The notes: generated by a model not told the origin, from the letters alone. A stretch of DNA of 64,000 nucleotides from Pirellulaceae bacterium (GCA_019636385.1 JAHBXT010000001.1:1364001-1428000); one strand, 5' to 3'; shown: positions 17,978 through 29,643, counted from the first letter of the stretch. A program made the numbers and translations.

Positions 17978-19711
17978 ATGTCAGAGCACATTCCGCCGAC
18001 AACAGCTTTCGGAGCGGTTCCCAGCGAAGACAGTTCCAGGGCATTTTTGGAACAAGTCCTGGCTCGTTTTCCGGGCATGGCGCAGTCGACCAGTCTGCCA
18101 TCCGAAGCGCCTGATATGGCTTCTCTTTCAGCAATCGAAACTAGCCGCCTGCCGGCACATGAAACGGCTTGCCCTGGCGCAGACCGCCTGCATTACGACC
18201 CGTCGAATGCTCCCGACATGGTTCAGCGATTAGCTGGACATTTGTCAACAACAAGTTTGCCTAAATCGGTTCAGGAAGCCGTCGAGCGGGCGGATCACGC
18301 ACCTCAGGAACACCCCATTGCCTTTGAGCACTTGCGAGTGACTTTGCAGCAGGCCGAAGTTGCACAGAATGAACTGCGAAGACTTTCATTCGCCAAACAA
18401 CTTGGCCGAGGTAAATTAACCAGCGACCGTTTAGTTAGTGGAGCGCATGTTCCCGCGACCGCCGGACGAACCCCAGATTTTTTTGCAAAACCATCACAGA
18501 CGCTTGACGTTGCCTCTGTGCGATCAGATTTTCCTGCGCTCCACCAGTCGATCAATGGTCATGACTTGGTTTGGTTTGACAATGCGGCTACGACTCACAA
18601 ACCACAGGTTGTGATCGATGCCATGTCGAAATTCTACGCGCGGGACTATTCGAATATCCACCGAGCGGCCCATACGCTGGCGGCACGAGCTACGGATCAT
18701 TATGAATCAGCCCGCGAAGCTGTTCGTGAATTCATTCATGCCAAATCTGCCAATGACATTGTGTTCGTACGAGGAACAACAGAAGGCATCAACTTTATTG
18801 CCAATGTTTTGGGGACTTCATTGCAGGATGGAGATGAAATCCTGCTGACCGAAATGGAACATCATGCCAACATTGTTCCGTGGCAACTCATCGCTCGGCA
18901 GCGGGGAGCCAAGATTCGAGTGATCCCTTTTGATGATCGGGGCGAGCTGATGATGGATGAATACCGTCGTCTGCTGTCACTTAGAACCAAGGTTGTCAGT
19001 GTGACTCACGCTTCCAACACGCTGGGAACCATTTTGCCGGTCGAAGAAATTGGCGGCTTGGCTCATAAGTTCGGCGCAAAATACATCATCGATGGAGCCC
19101 AATCGGTGGCACATTTGCCCATTGATGTGACGGCGATGAATTGCGATTTTTTTGTGTTCTCTGGTCACAAAGTATATGCACCTACTGGAATCGGTGCGGT
19201 GTATATTCGACCAGAAATTCAAGAGATATTGCCTCCTTGGCAGGGTGGAGGCAATATGATTCATCGCGTTACTTTTGATGAAACTACCTATGCCTTTCCA
19301 CCTAACAAGTTTGAAGCTGGCACACCCAGTATTGGAGATGCGGTCGGACTGGAGGCTGCACTGCGGTACTTACGACAATTCGACATCCAGGCTGTGGCCC
19401 GTTATGAACACAGTTTGCTAGAGCATGCCGGGCGAGAACTGGCTGGACTCGAAGGCGTACGACTGATTGGCGGGGCTGGCAATCGAACCGGACTGCTGTC
19501 ATTCGTGATTGATGGACTAAGCACTGAACATGTGGGCCAATTGCTAGACCGACAGGGCATCGCGGTGCGAACTGGGCATCACTGCGCACAGCCATCCCTG
19601 CGCCATTTCGGCCTGGAATCGACGGTTCGTCCCTCATTTGCCATTTATAACACTCATGCCGAAATAGATCGGATGGTCAGCGCCATTCGAAGTATACAGC
19701 GCCGGCGGTGA
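17978..19711 (+). CDS. Encapsulin-cargo cysteine desulfurase (SufS-like) with N-terminal targeting extension
   Basis: 577 residues. The catalytic part (about 178-577) is a group II, SufS-type PLP desulfurase: 'VWFDNAATTHKPQVVIDAM', 'EHHANIVPWQ', 'IDGAQSVAHLPIDV', PLP lysine K398 in 'VFSGHKVYAPTG', and catalytic C536 in 'RTGHHCAQPSLRHFG'. It converts cysteine to alanine and an enzyme-bound persulfide. Residues 1-175 have no counterpart in ordinary SufS (about 406 residues). They are rich in Pro, Ser and Ala, probably disordered, and contain short helical motifs near 20-35, 75-90 and 110-142, as expected for the segment that loads family 2 cargo. The gene starts four bases after the shell gene. 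No sufBCD genes lie nearby, which argues against a dedicated Fe-S assembly role. Confidence 0.93.
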   Translation: MSEHIPPTTAFGAVPSEDSSRAFLEQVLARFPGMAQSTSLPSEAPDMASLSAIETSRLPAHETACPGADRLHYDPSNAPDMVQRLAGHLSTTSLPKSVQEAVERADHAPQEHPIAFEHLRVTLQQAEVAQNELRRLSFAKQLGRGKLTSDRLVSGAHVPATAGRTPDFFAKPSQTLDVASVRSDFPALHQSINGHDLVWFDNAATTHKPQVVIDAMSKFYARDYSNIHRAAHTLAARATDHYESAREAVREFIHAKSANDIVFVRGTTEGINFIANVLGTSLQDGDEILLTEMEHHANIVPWQLIARQRGAKIRVIPFDDRGELMMDEYRRLLSLRTKVVSVTHASNTLGTILPVEEIGGLAHKFGAKYIIDGAQSVAHLPIDVTAMNCDFFVFSGHKVYAPTGIGAVYIRPEIQEILPPWQGGGNMIHRVTFDETTYAFPPNKFEAGTPSIGDAVGLEAALRYLRQFDIQAVARYEHSLLEHAGRELAGLEGVRLIGGAGNRTGLLSFVIDGLSTEHVGQLLDRQGIAVRTGHHCAQPSLRHFGLESTVRPSFAIYNTHAEIDRMVSAIRSIQRRR

Positions 19712-19744
19712 GTGGTACCCGCTCTTCATTCAAAAGGACAATTC

Positions 19745-20686
19745 ATGTCGCATGGAACTGCTTACAACAATATCGTAAACACGGTGGGGCATACGCCTCT
19801 AGTGCGCTTGCGTCGACTGGCACCTCCGGATGGTGGAGTTGTGTTCGTCAAATGTGAATTCTTTAATCCAATGAGCAGCGTGAAAGACCGTATCGGCAGA
19901 GCTATGATCGAATCTGCCGAAAAGTCTGGGTTACTGAAAGTGGACACACATATCATCGAACCTACCAGCGGCAATACAGGCATTGCACTGGCCTTTATAG
20001 CTGCGAGCAAAGGATACCGACTGACGTTGACCATGCCAGAGTCGATGTCGGTTGAACGTCGCGCGCTACTGAAAGCATTTGGAGCCAACCTCGTGCTGAC
20101 ACCAGCCGCCGAGGGCATGCGCGGAGCGATCAGCAAGGCGGAAGAGATTTTGGCCAATGACCCTAATGGCTGGATGCCTCAACAGTTTGACAATCCTGCC
20201 AATCCACAGACTCATCAAGAGACGACTGGTCCGGAGATTTGGCATGATACTCAAGGCCAGATCGACGCAATCGTCACCGGCGTGGGCACAGGCGGCACGA
20301 TTACCGGAGTTGCTCGTTACATTCGCGCCCACAATCCAAATTTCAAAGTCATCGCAGTTGAACCTGCAGCTTCTCCAGTGTTAAGTGGGGGCAAACCTGG
20401 TAGACACAAAATTCAAGGAATCGGCGCAGGGTTCATTCCCCAAAACCTTGACCAGAGCTTGATCGATGACGTAATCACCGTCGAGGATGACATCGCGTTT
20501 GATTGGGGGCAACGGCTCGCCCGTGAGGAAGGCATCATGGCCGGCATCAGCTCAGGCGCGAATGCCTGGGCAGCCGTTCAAGTAGCCATGCGGCCGGAAT
20601 TTAAAGGCAAGAAGATCGTTACCATGATGTGCAGCTTGGGTGAACGCTATCTGTCTACGCCCTTGTTTTCCGCATATCGTCAGTAG
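19745..20686 (+). CDS. cysK: Cysteine synthase A (O-acetylserine sulfhydrylase)
   Basis: 313 residues from the ATG at 19745, which is preceded by AAAGGA; an upstream in-frame GTG at 19712 abuts the desulfurase stop and is less likely. Fold-type II PLP enzyme: '[16 protein letters not shown]' carries the PLP lysine, '[12 protein letters not shown]' is the substrate loop, '[14 protein letters not shown]' is the phosphate loop, and 'SSGANAWAA' and '[11 protein letters not shown]' complete the CysK pattern. It makes cysteine from O-acetylserine and sulfide. As third gene of the encapsulin operon it would supply the desulfurase substrate or recapture released sulfide. It has no visible cargo-loading extension. 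Confidence 0.93.
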   Translation: MSHGTAYNNIVNTVGHTPLVRLRRLAPPDGGVVFVKCEFFNPMSSVKDRIGRAMIESAEKSGLLKVDTHIIEPTSGNTGIALAFIAASKGYRLTLTMPESMSVERRALLKAFGANLVLTPAAEGMRGAISKAEEILANDPNGWMPQQFDNPANPQTHQETTGPEIWHDTQGQIDAIVTGVGTGGTITGVARYIRAHNPNFKVIAVEPAASPVLSGGKPGRHKIQGIGAGFIPQNLDQSLIDDVITVEDDIAFDWGQRLAREEGIMAGISSGANAWAAVQVAMRPEFKGKKIVTMMCSLGERYLSTPLFSAYRQ

Positions 20687-20720
20687 TCACCAGACAATCA
20701 TGCATTGAGACGGGCAGTGA

Positions 20721-21500
20721 CTAGCGATGCAGATTCAAGCCCCATTGCTGCATGGGTTTGATCAGTGCACCGACCGTCAGGTCAAATTTGAGTGGCGTGA
20801 CGGTTACATGCCCATCGGCGAGGGCGGTTAGATCGGTCTCGTGGTCGGTACGCCGCGGCGGCGGGTCGTTGGTCGCCCAGTAGTAATCGCGACCTTTGGG
20901 GTCTTGGCGACGAATGAAGTGCTCGCCATAACGCTCGACCCCCATGGGCACGATCTTGACCTGCGGTGGATGGCCCTCACGATATTGTCGCACGGCAGCC
21001 GTCGGGAGATTGATGTTGTAAAGTTGAGGTGTCGTCTGTTGATGTCGCAAGATTTGTCTGATCAGCCCCACCGCCATTTGGGCGGCTGTGGCAAAGTCGG
21101 CGTGGGGATCGTATTCGAGCGACACGGCAAAGCTGTTCAAGCGAAAGAAAGCGCCTTCGATGGCGGCGGCAACGGTGCCTGAGTAGAGCACGTTGATGCC
21201 TGCATTGAGTCCTCCGTTGATGCCGCTGACCACAGCATCCACATCGTCGCCCAGCAATTGAGAAACGCCCAACTTGACACAGTCCGCCGGACTGCCCTCG
21301 ACGGCAATGGCGCGCAACCGATCGCCATCGTAAATCTTCTTGCAAACCAACGGTTCCAAAAAGGTGATCGAATGCCCGACTCCGCTCTGCTCGGTGGCCG
21401 GGGCTACGGTATGTACCTGACCGAAATCCTGGAGCGCATCAGCTAGTGCTGCCAGGCCAGGCGCGTAGACCCCATCATCGTTGGTTAATAAGATTTTCAC
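20721..21500 (-). CDS. surE: 5'-nucleotidase SurE
   Basis: 259 residues, typical length. The metal-binding N-terminus 'MKILLTNDDGVYAPGLAALA' has D8 and D9, followed by 'APATEQSGVGHSIT' and 'VVSGINGGLNAGINVLYSGT', all SurE signatures. It dephosphorylates nucleoside monophosphates and is linked to stress survival. It is convergent with cysK; the two stop codons lie in the arms of a short TAGTCAC/GTGACTA inverted repeat (20684-20723) that may help termination. Confidence 0.95.
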   Translation of the reverse strand: MKILLTNDDGVYAPGLAALADALQDFGQVHTVAPATEQSGVGHSITFLEPLVCKKIYDGDRLRAIAVEGSPADCVKLGVSQLLGDDVDAVVSGINGGLNAGINVLYSGTVAAAIEGAFFRLNSFAVSLEYDPHADFATAAQMAVGLIRQILRHQQTTPQLYNINLPTAAVRQYREGHPPQVKIVPMGVERYGEHFIRRQDPKGRDYYWATNDPPPRRTDHETDLTALADGHVTVTPLKFDLTVGALIKPMQQWGLNLHR

Positions 21501-21718
21501 GACACTGTCTCCCCACTTGATGCGCCTCAGTCACCAAGGCGTCAAAGTTTACCCAGAATACAGCTCATGCGGAACAGGCGCAGGGTTGTAGCGATTTTTC
21601 TTTCAACTCCGGCAATTCCGATTGCCGATCGTAATCGTCGAGGACGTCAGCGTTTGGCCCCATGCGCAGGCTATGAAGCGTCCACCTGATAGCCAGCAAA
21701 CCAAGGGAAGATCGTACC

Positions 21719-22189
21719 ATGTCTCGCATGTCGGCAGTAGCTTTCATCGCTTTGTCCGTATCCGCAACCGTCGCTAGTGCACAGCAAACTGGCTTGAGCC
21801 AGCAACCTGAATACGGTCGTCGCGATGGTGGATCATCCGTTGCTCAGGCAGTCTCGTCGCCTGCACACGGGGCACAAGTCAAGCTGGCATCGTATGGTCA
21901 ATGTTACGCTGATGGCGGCTACGCCAGCGGTAATGGCCCCAAACCGATGGGCTATGGACCGATGTGGCCAGCCACCGGTAACCGCGATTGCTCACGCTTC
22001 TACCACTACCCGTACGTTTTCTATCCTCAGAATTTCCGCAGCAACGACTACTATCGCAGCAGCGACAGCATGTACTATCGTTATCCACCCGAAATGCAGA
22101 TACCGGTGTACAACAAGCACTGGCACAATGAATACCCCAATGCGCGGCGCTATCATTGGGGTCATCATTTCTTGACGGACGTGTTTTAA
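21719..22189 (+). CDS. Secreted Tyr-rich small protein, unknown function
   Basis: 156 residues with a signal peptide (1-22, 'AVAFIALSVSATVASAQQ'). The mature part is rich in Tyr, Pro, His and Gly, with runs such as 'SRFYHYPYVFYPQNF' and 'SDSMYYRYPPEMQIPVYN', and ends in 'HHFLTDVF'. Two Cys are present. Such Tyr/Pro-rich exported proteins are common in Pirellulales and have no assigned role; a place in the proteinaceous envelope is possible. Start: the ATG at 21719, with a second in-frame ATG four codons later. Confidence 0.7.
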   Translation: MSRMSAVAFIALSVSATVASAQQTGLSQQPEYGRRDGGSSVAQAVSSPAHGAQVKLASYGQCYADGGYASGNGPKPMGYGPMWPATGNRDCSRFYHYPYVFYPQNFRSNDYYRSSDSMYYRYPPEMQIPVYNKHWHNEYPNARRYHWGHHFLTDVF

Positions 22190-22456
22190 GTAGGGTGTGT
22201 GCAGCGTCGGCCGGGACAACATGTTTGATCCGGACGAAATGCAGACCTTGTTGAAACACAAGCGTTTGAAGCATCCGTGCCGATGCAGAACGCAGCTCCT
22301 GGACCGTGGACGCCAAGATTGACCAATACGGGTGTGTTACTCGATCTAACCAGCGCGCATGAAACCGTTCGTTGGTGGCGCGATAGTCGATTGGCTCGAC
22401 TTCTGTGCAGCACGGATCGCTTGACGACACCCTACATTTACCGCAGGCTGAGTGGC

Positions 22457-22546
22457 CTACTTCTTACGATGGCGAATTCGCGCCCGCATACGCCGCTTCT
22501 TTTGCCCTAATTTTCGTCGCCCCTTGCCACTCTTCTTAACGCCCAC
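22457..22546 (-). CDS. Very small, highly basic protein (29 residues), possibly ribosome-associated
   Basis: A GTG start at 22546 preceded by GGAGGA at 7-base spacing opens MGVKKSGKGRRKLGQKKRRM followed by RARIRHRKK and a stop. Seventeen of 29 residues are Lys, Arg or His. Its size and composition resemble the short basic ribosome-associated proteins found in many bacteria (for example those with AURKAIP1/COX24-like motifs), but I cannot assign a family. The strong ribosome site and the absence of any overlapping gene support it. Confidence 0.6.
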   Translation of the reverse strand: MGVKKSGKGRRKLGQKKRRMRARIRHRKK

Positions 22547-22786
22547 GAATGATCCTCCGGGTCTGATGTACGATTTGAAAACTGAACTTGGTACCACCGA
22601 GCAAACGGTTTAGCTTAGCAAATTCTACGAATCCTAGCTAGTGTCCCAGGATTTCGGGACAGGCCAATGTTTCAAACTGAAGACTTTTCCAGGCCACTAC
22701 ATTGGCTGTGGATCGCTTGTGGTATAGTAGGTCGGTTATGAATCCTGACCTACTGGCGGGGCAAGGCACTGGAATTGGAACGGTCG

Positions 22787-23221
22787 ATGGCGGACAAGGT
22801 TGATCAGGTTCGCGGCGTTGATCACGTTGGCAGTTGGCATGCGCTGGCGGTCCTGGTATCAGTAATAGGTGGGGTGACTTGGCTGTGGACCAACACCAGC
22901 CAGCAGACGATCCCCAAAATCACCGAAACCGGATATCGAATTGACATCAATCGGGCGACTGTGGGCCAGTTTCAAGCCTTACCGAGTTTGGGGCCGAAAT
23001 TATCCCAGCGAATCATCGACCATCGCCGACAGCATGGCGACTTTCAGCATGTCAGCCAATTGCAACGCGTGCCCGGAGTTGGACCGGTCATGCTTCGTCA
23101 ATTATCTGCCTATCTGATGGTATCTGAGCCTTCAACTCCCCAGCCGTCGCCAGCCAGCTCGGCCATTACTAATTCCGCGTTGACGTCGAGTACTGCCGAC
23201 GGCCCTGCACCGTCTAGATAA
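22787..23221 (+). CDS. ComEA-like helix-hairpin-helix protein with N-terminal membrane anchor
   Basis: About 144 residues from the ATG at 22787 (a TTG at 22775 is an alternative). One membrane span (about 16-34, 'WHALAVLVSVIGGVTWLW') is followed by two helix-hairpin-helix motifs: 'IDINRATVGQFQALPSLGPK' and 'LQRVPGVGPVMLRQLSAYL'. This is the ComEA layout of a DNA-binding protein anchored in the membrane and used in DNA uptake. The Ser/Pro-rich tail is probably disordered. It lies just upstream of uvrB on the same strand. Confidence 0.85.
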   Translation: MADKVDQVRGVDHVGSWHALAVLVSVIGGVTWLWTNTSQQTIPKITETGYRIDINRATVGQFQALPSLGPKLSQRIIDHRRQHGDFQHVSQLQRVPGVGPVMLRQLSAYLMVSEPSTPQPSPASSAITNSALTSSTADGPAPSR

Positions 23222-23230
23222 TTTGCAAGA

Positions 23231-25381
<2,151 letters not shown>

Positions 25382-25752
25382 AATATGCAACTCGGTCCCT
25401 GGCTCCGCACAATCAACTCGCACCCCTTAGCTCTCACATAGCATCGAGCCTCATTCAATCTCTTCTTCCAGGCATTCCCCCAAAGTAGTCAAATGCTATT
25501 CTCCAGCAAAAACTTTCCGATGTTCGATTTAGATGCTTGAATTCCCTCCAGAATACTTATTTAATCACACTGGCAATCTGCCCCAGGATTAAATTGCACC
25601 GGCAAGACGCCGTCAACGATTCGCCCAGCTATTGCATTGGGATATTATTATGCCGGCCAGTTGCGATTACCGCAGTTGGCTGGCTATGCTCTCATCTTTT
25701 CAGTGTTGTCTGGAACGGAAGCATTGAATCATTCTTAGTGGTAGTGGAACAA

Positions 25753-26711
25753 ATGCTGGCGAAGACTGTAGCATTGTTGAGTGTATTGCTTTGTGCGTCT
25801 GCGGCCGCAGAAGACAGAATCTCATATGAAGAGTGTATGAAGGAATTGCGACGCGTTCGCGACAAATGTTCCGAGCTTCGCCATGGTTCAAACCTGGTTT
25901 ATCAGGACACGACCTCGTATTCGTTTCTGGCAGAAGGCGGAGAGAAAGTTGAGCAACGTTTCTCTGAGAAGATTGAGCTAACAACTTTGAAGGACCAGTG
26001 GGTTAGAACCGTACGACGCAATGACAGTACTTCATTGAAGGTCAGGAACAATGATTTCGTTTTTTCAATGAACCAGGTCGGAAAGCACTATGCACTTTCA
26101 AACTCGAGTAGGGTCGCAGCTGGAGCTGATTCAATCATCGCTACAAGGTTTGATCGAGCAGACATCATGTGTCTAAATGCGGCCTGCAGCATAACCCCCT
26201 TTTTTTTGTTGGTAGATGCCTTAGAAAGGCGTACAGATCCAATTCCTAGCGAGAACTTGATAGCACATAACCCCCAGATCGAATTTGAAATGCTTGCTGA
26301 AGAGTTTCCGTTTGATGTACCCAGCAAGATTGAAGTGCAATTGGATGCGGCATTTAGAGTGCGACACTGTCACATCACGTTCAGCAGAGATTCAAAGTCT
26401 TATGAATACTTATACGATGTGGAGTATGATGAGACGGACACCGTATATCCCATGTTACCGAAGACCGTCAATTACTGTCGCGCGCAGCTAGGTCTTCCGG
26501 GCAAGGATACGTTTCAAACTAAGATCATCAGCTATTCTGCCAATTATCCGGTCGATTTGAAAATATTTAGTCCTGAACACTATGGTATTCCGACCAGCGC
26601 GTTAGAAGGTTTGCACCCACGCTCGTTCGAGCAGTGGCGATGGGTGTTTTCGCCATGTTGTCGGCTGTCTTTCTCCTTACAGGGATTTGGTTTATGCGCA
26701 AACGGAGCTAG
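25753..26711 (+). pseudogene. Exported protein with C-terminal membrane anchor, frameshifted
   Basis: The likely start is the ATG at 25753, opening a signal peptide 'MLAKTVALLSVLLCASAAAE'; an open frame upstream to 25537 does not look coding. About 285 residues later, near 26600-26615, the frame loses sense. In another frame the sequence continues 'APTLVRAVAMGVFAMLSAVF', 'LLTGIWFMRKRS', stop at 26709-26711, a normal membrane anchor with a basic end. A single indel would rejoin the two parts. I do not recognise the soluble domain. It is either a recent pseudogene or an assembly error. Confidence 0.6.
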
Positions 26712-26733
26712 TTTTGAATCGAGTCCATTCGTG

Positions 26734-28216
26734 ATGCCTAATTCATGCATTCGGTTGCTGCTTGGTGCGATGGCAACGTTCTTGTTTGTTGTAGCCAATA
26801 CTCCTTTTTGCTGGCCAGCCTTTTTTTTTCATAACACCGCTGGTGGGAGCCTCACGCGGCCCGTTGGCACCACGGCTATTGATTCAAGTTCTATTTGAAT
26901 CAATGATTGTGGGCTCTCTTAGTAGTTGGATGGCCACCCAATATTTTTCTGGGGCAGTTTTAGAATATGGACCGTCTATTCATGTAATGTGCTGCATCGT
27001 TTTTAGTTCGCAGACGATCAGTGCGACAGCCGCGATCTGAATGACTCGGTCGTAGAGCATGCACTTCGCTGCGCCGGTAGTCGCTCTGGTTTTCGCAATT
27101 TCGGAGTTGCTTCACGCAAATGCTATTGGCATTACTTGGATCGGGACCAGTGCAGCGCTTGTGGTTGCTAATACTCCAATCGCTCAGTGGTCGGGCATCC
27201 TTACGCCATTTGGTTTGTCAGCCGTAGTTGTTTGGATCAGCTTTCTACTGTGGCCCGATTGGAATCAGCGCGGTTGGAGTCGCTGGAGTGTTACTGCGTA
27301 TGGCTGTTCTGCTGCAGCAGTACTTTGGATAGGGGGATGGATGATTGAGTCTCAAATTCATGTAACTGCACCATCTTTTAAAGCCCTGATGATCCAGCCA
27401 CATCACGAAGCCAAGGAGTCAACCAAACAGCCCACATGGAAGACATTGCATGAGCTTACGCTGAAAACTCTAAAGAAGCAGGGTGAAGTCGAATTAATCT
27501 TGTGGCCCGAAGGGGCTGTGCCAGGAGGGAACCTCCATGAGTTGGCTAGTGATTCCAAAACATTATCGGACAAAGCCAATTCGAATTTTATGTCGTTGAG
27601 TCGCTTCCGAGCCGAATTACTGCCGCAATATGGCACTAACTGCTTGGCAGGAACAAGTCTTTCATGCAATGGCATTGCGATTATAGGCAAGGTGTCCTAT
27701 CCCGCGATTTGCAACTATAACTGTGGTTGCCTGTTCACCAAATCTGGGCAGGTGGATGCCCATGAGAAAATTTCCCTGATGCCTATTCGCGAAACTGTGC
27801 CCAATTGGTTCAATTGGTTTCCTCAAATTCGCAAGTGGATACTTTCAGAAGAAAATCTTGCCTCTCGCTATCAGCCCGGGCGCAATTTCCATCCACTGAC
27901 ATTTCAAGATCGTAATGGTGTAACCCGCAAGATCGCGGTGGCGATTTGCTACGAATCGTGGCTTCCCTGGTTGCCGCAGTATCATTGCCAAGAGCCGCTG
28001 GACGCAATTTGTCACCTGGCATACGACGGCGATTTTAAGGACCATCCGGAGTATACGCAGCGGATGTTGTTGACGATCCGGCTGCGGGCGATCGAAACTC
28101 GCACCTGGCAGTTGGTGTGTACGCACTTCAGCGGTACGGCGGTGATTGATCCGCGCGGAAGAATCGTAAAACAGTTGCCGCCAGGGCCGGGAGTGCTGAG
28201 GACGGATGAGCTTTAA
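26734..28216 (+). pseudogene. lnt: Apolipoprotein N-acyltransferase-like gene, broken
   Basis: The start at 26734 (preceded by GTG) opens 'MPNSCIRLLLGAMATFLFVV', a membrane-spanning N-terminus, which changes frame at a run of nine T (26821-26829). It continues 'FFFITPLVGASRGPLAPRLL' and meets in-frame stops TGA (27038-27040) and TAG (27053-27055). From 27059 the same frame is open for 385 residues and contains the nitrilase-fold domain with the Glu-Lys-Cys triad: 'LILWPEGAVPG', 'AHEKISLMPIRETVP' and 'AICYESWLP'. Lnt adds the third acyl chain to lipoproteins. The catalytic domain could be expressed alone from 27059, but without the N-terminal helices. Neighbour upstream is also frameshifted. 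Confidence 0.65.
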
Positions 28217-28311
28217 CAGTCAGTAGGCAATGGGCAGTAGGCAGTGGTAAAGAAGATGAAGAGTTGGGAGGTGGAGGATGGTGAAGGTGAATCAGCGGAA
28301 ATCGGGAATTG

Positions 28312-28393
28312 AAACGCAGAGTCGCTGAGAGCACAGGGGATTGTGTTGTCGCCGCCGCGCTTATGCCTCAGCGCTCTCAGTATCTCGGCGTTT
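28312..28393 (+). terminator. Long imperfect hairpin followed by T run
   Basis: AAACGC (28312-28317) pairs with GCGTTT (28388-28393) and CTGAGAGC (28325-28332) with GCTCTCAG (28373-28380), and TTTT follows. It lies after the lnt-like gene. It could be a terminator or a copy of an extragenic palindrome; just before it, at 28220-28247, is a small imperfect repeat of 'cagtaggca'. Confidence 0.45.
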
Positions 28394-28463
28394 TAAACTG
28401 TCACCATGTTTTGTATTGTAAGCTTGATCGTGGTAACCGAATTGTCGTGTGGAGTCATAAATC

Positions 28464-29549
28464 ATGCGGACGGTAGGTAGACTGGGTTTTACCCTGGTGG
28501 AGCTGTTGGTGGTGATGGCGATTATTGGTCTGCTGGTCGCTTTACTGATTCCGGCGGTTCAGGCGGTGCGGGAGGCGGCGCGGAAGATGCAGTGCCAGAA
28601 TAATCTGAAGCAAATTGGACTGGCGCTACGTAATTACGAAAGCGCCCACAAGAGACTGCCACCGTCGATGGTCTGGCACGGCAAGGGGGAGCCCAACGGC
28701 GGTGGGCTGCTGCCAATCGGTGTGCTGGACCGGGTGGCAACCGGCATTAGCCCACAGAGTGAACCCGATCGACTAGGCTTCAACTGGCTGATCATGCTGC
28801 TGCCTCACATGGAACAGTCGAATGTCTACGACAAACTGGATAGCCGCTTGGCCATCGATGATCCGGTCAATCGCCCGATAGCGGCCATCGAGCAGCCGAC
28901 TCTAAAGTGCCCCAGCGATGGGAATAATGGTCAACCGCTGGAGCGAGCACAATTGGTTGGAATCACCGGTCATACCTACGCCCGAGGCAATTACGGGATG
29001 AACATGGGCATCAATCCCTACTGCTTTACCTTTGACGGGAGTTGTCCTGATGGATTTAAGGCCGATAGCCCGGACCTGCAAAACAAGGCCAGTCGTGTCT
29101 GGGGCAGCGGTGTTGGCGGATTTAATACATCGTTTGCGCTGAGCGAATTCCCAGAGGGTTTGTCTAACATCATTGCTGTTGACGAGGTGCGCGCTGGCAT
29201 ATCACCCATCGACTCGCGTGGGGTATGGGCGCTGGGCATGGCGGGATCGAGCATTACCGGGGCGCATCCGACTGGGCCGAACTTCGTCGAACGTGGCGAT
29301 GGAATTACAGCTTGTGGCATGTTGATTTTGATGGTCAGCCAGGCCGCGCTGCGCAAGATGCGGATGCCCTGTGAAACCTCGCCGATCCCAGGCAATTATT
29401 CCGCAACAGCTCGCAGCCAGCACAGCGGCATCGTCAATGCGCTGCGGTTGGACGGTTCGGTCGAGTCCATTGGCAACAACGTCGAGCGACTGGTATGGCT
29501 GAAGCTGCATTCGCGTGATAGCGCTCTAGCCGAACGCATCGCCAAGTAA
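28464..29549 (+). CDS. DUF1559 protein with prepilin-type N-terminus (second copy)
   Basis: 361 residues. The N-terminus 'GFTLVELLVVMAIIGLLVAL' followed by 'LIPAVQAVREAARKMQCQNN' is the prepilin-like segment, residues about 8-45. The DUF1559 domain follows. Toward the end, 'SQHSGIVNALRLDGSVESI' is a weaker form of the H-X9-DG motif. The gene stands alone, without a lipoprotein partner. Codon use and domain content match the copy at 14931, but the sequences differ widely beyond the N-terminal 50 residues, so it is not a recent duplicate. Confidence 0.9.
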   Translation: MRTVGRLGFTLVELLVVMAIIGLLVALLIPAVQAVREAARKMQCQNNLKQIGLALRNYESAHKRLPPSMVWHGKGEPNGGGLLPIGVLDRVATGISPQSEPDRLGFNWLIMLLPHMEQSNVYDKLDSRLAIDDPVNRPIAAIEQPTLKCPSDGNNGQPLERAQLVGITGHTYARGNYGMNMGINPYCFTFDGSCPDGFKADSPDLQNKASRVWGSGVGGFNTSFALSEFPEGLSNIIAVDEVRAGISPIDSRGVWALGMAGSSITGAHPTGPNFVERGDGITACGMLILMVSQAALRKMRMPCETSPIPGNYSATARSQHSGIVNALRLDGSVESIGNNVERLVWLKLHSRDSALAERIAK

Positions 29550-29643
29550 GCACTCATGCACAAGTTTTCAAACAAAATTGCGCGTGAACATTGATAGACA
29601 GGATGTACAAGATGGGTGCATGTCGCTGATAGAATCACTAGTG

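Noticed and set aside
20684..20723. TAGTCAC/GTGACTA inverted repeat covering both stop codons of cysK and surE
   Set aside because: Short arms and a 26-base loop; termination function is possible but not supportable as a separate feature.
28220..28247. Short direct repeats of 'cagtaggca' resembling an array
   Set aside because: Only two or three imperfect units without regular spacers; not a CRISPR. No CRISPR array was seen anywhere in the window.
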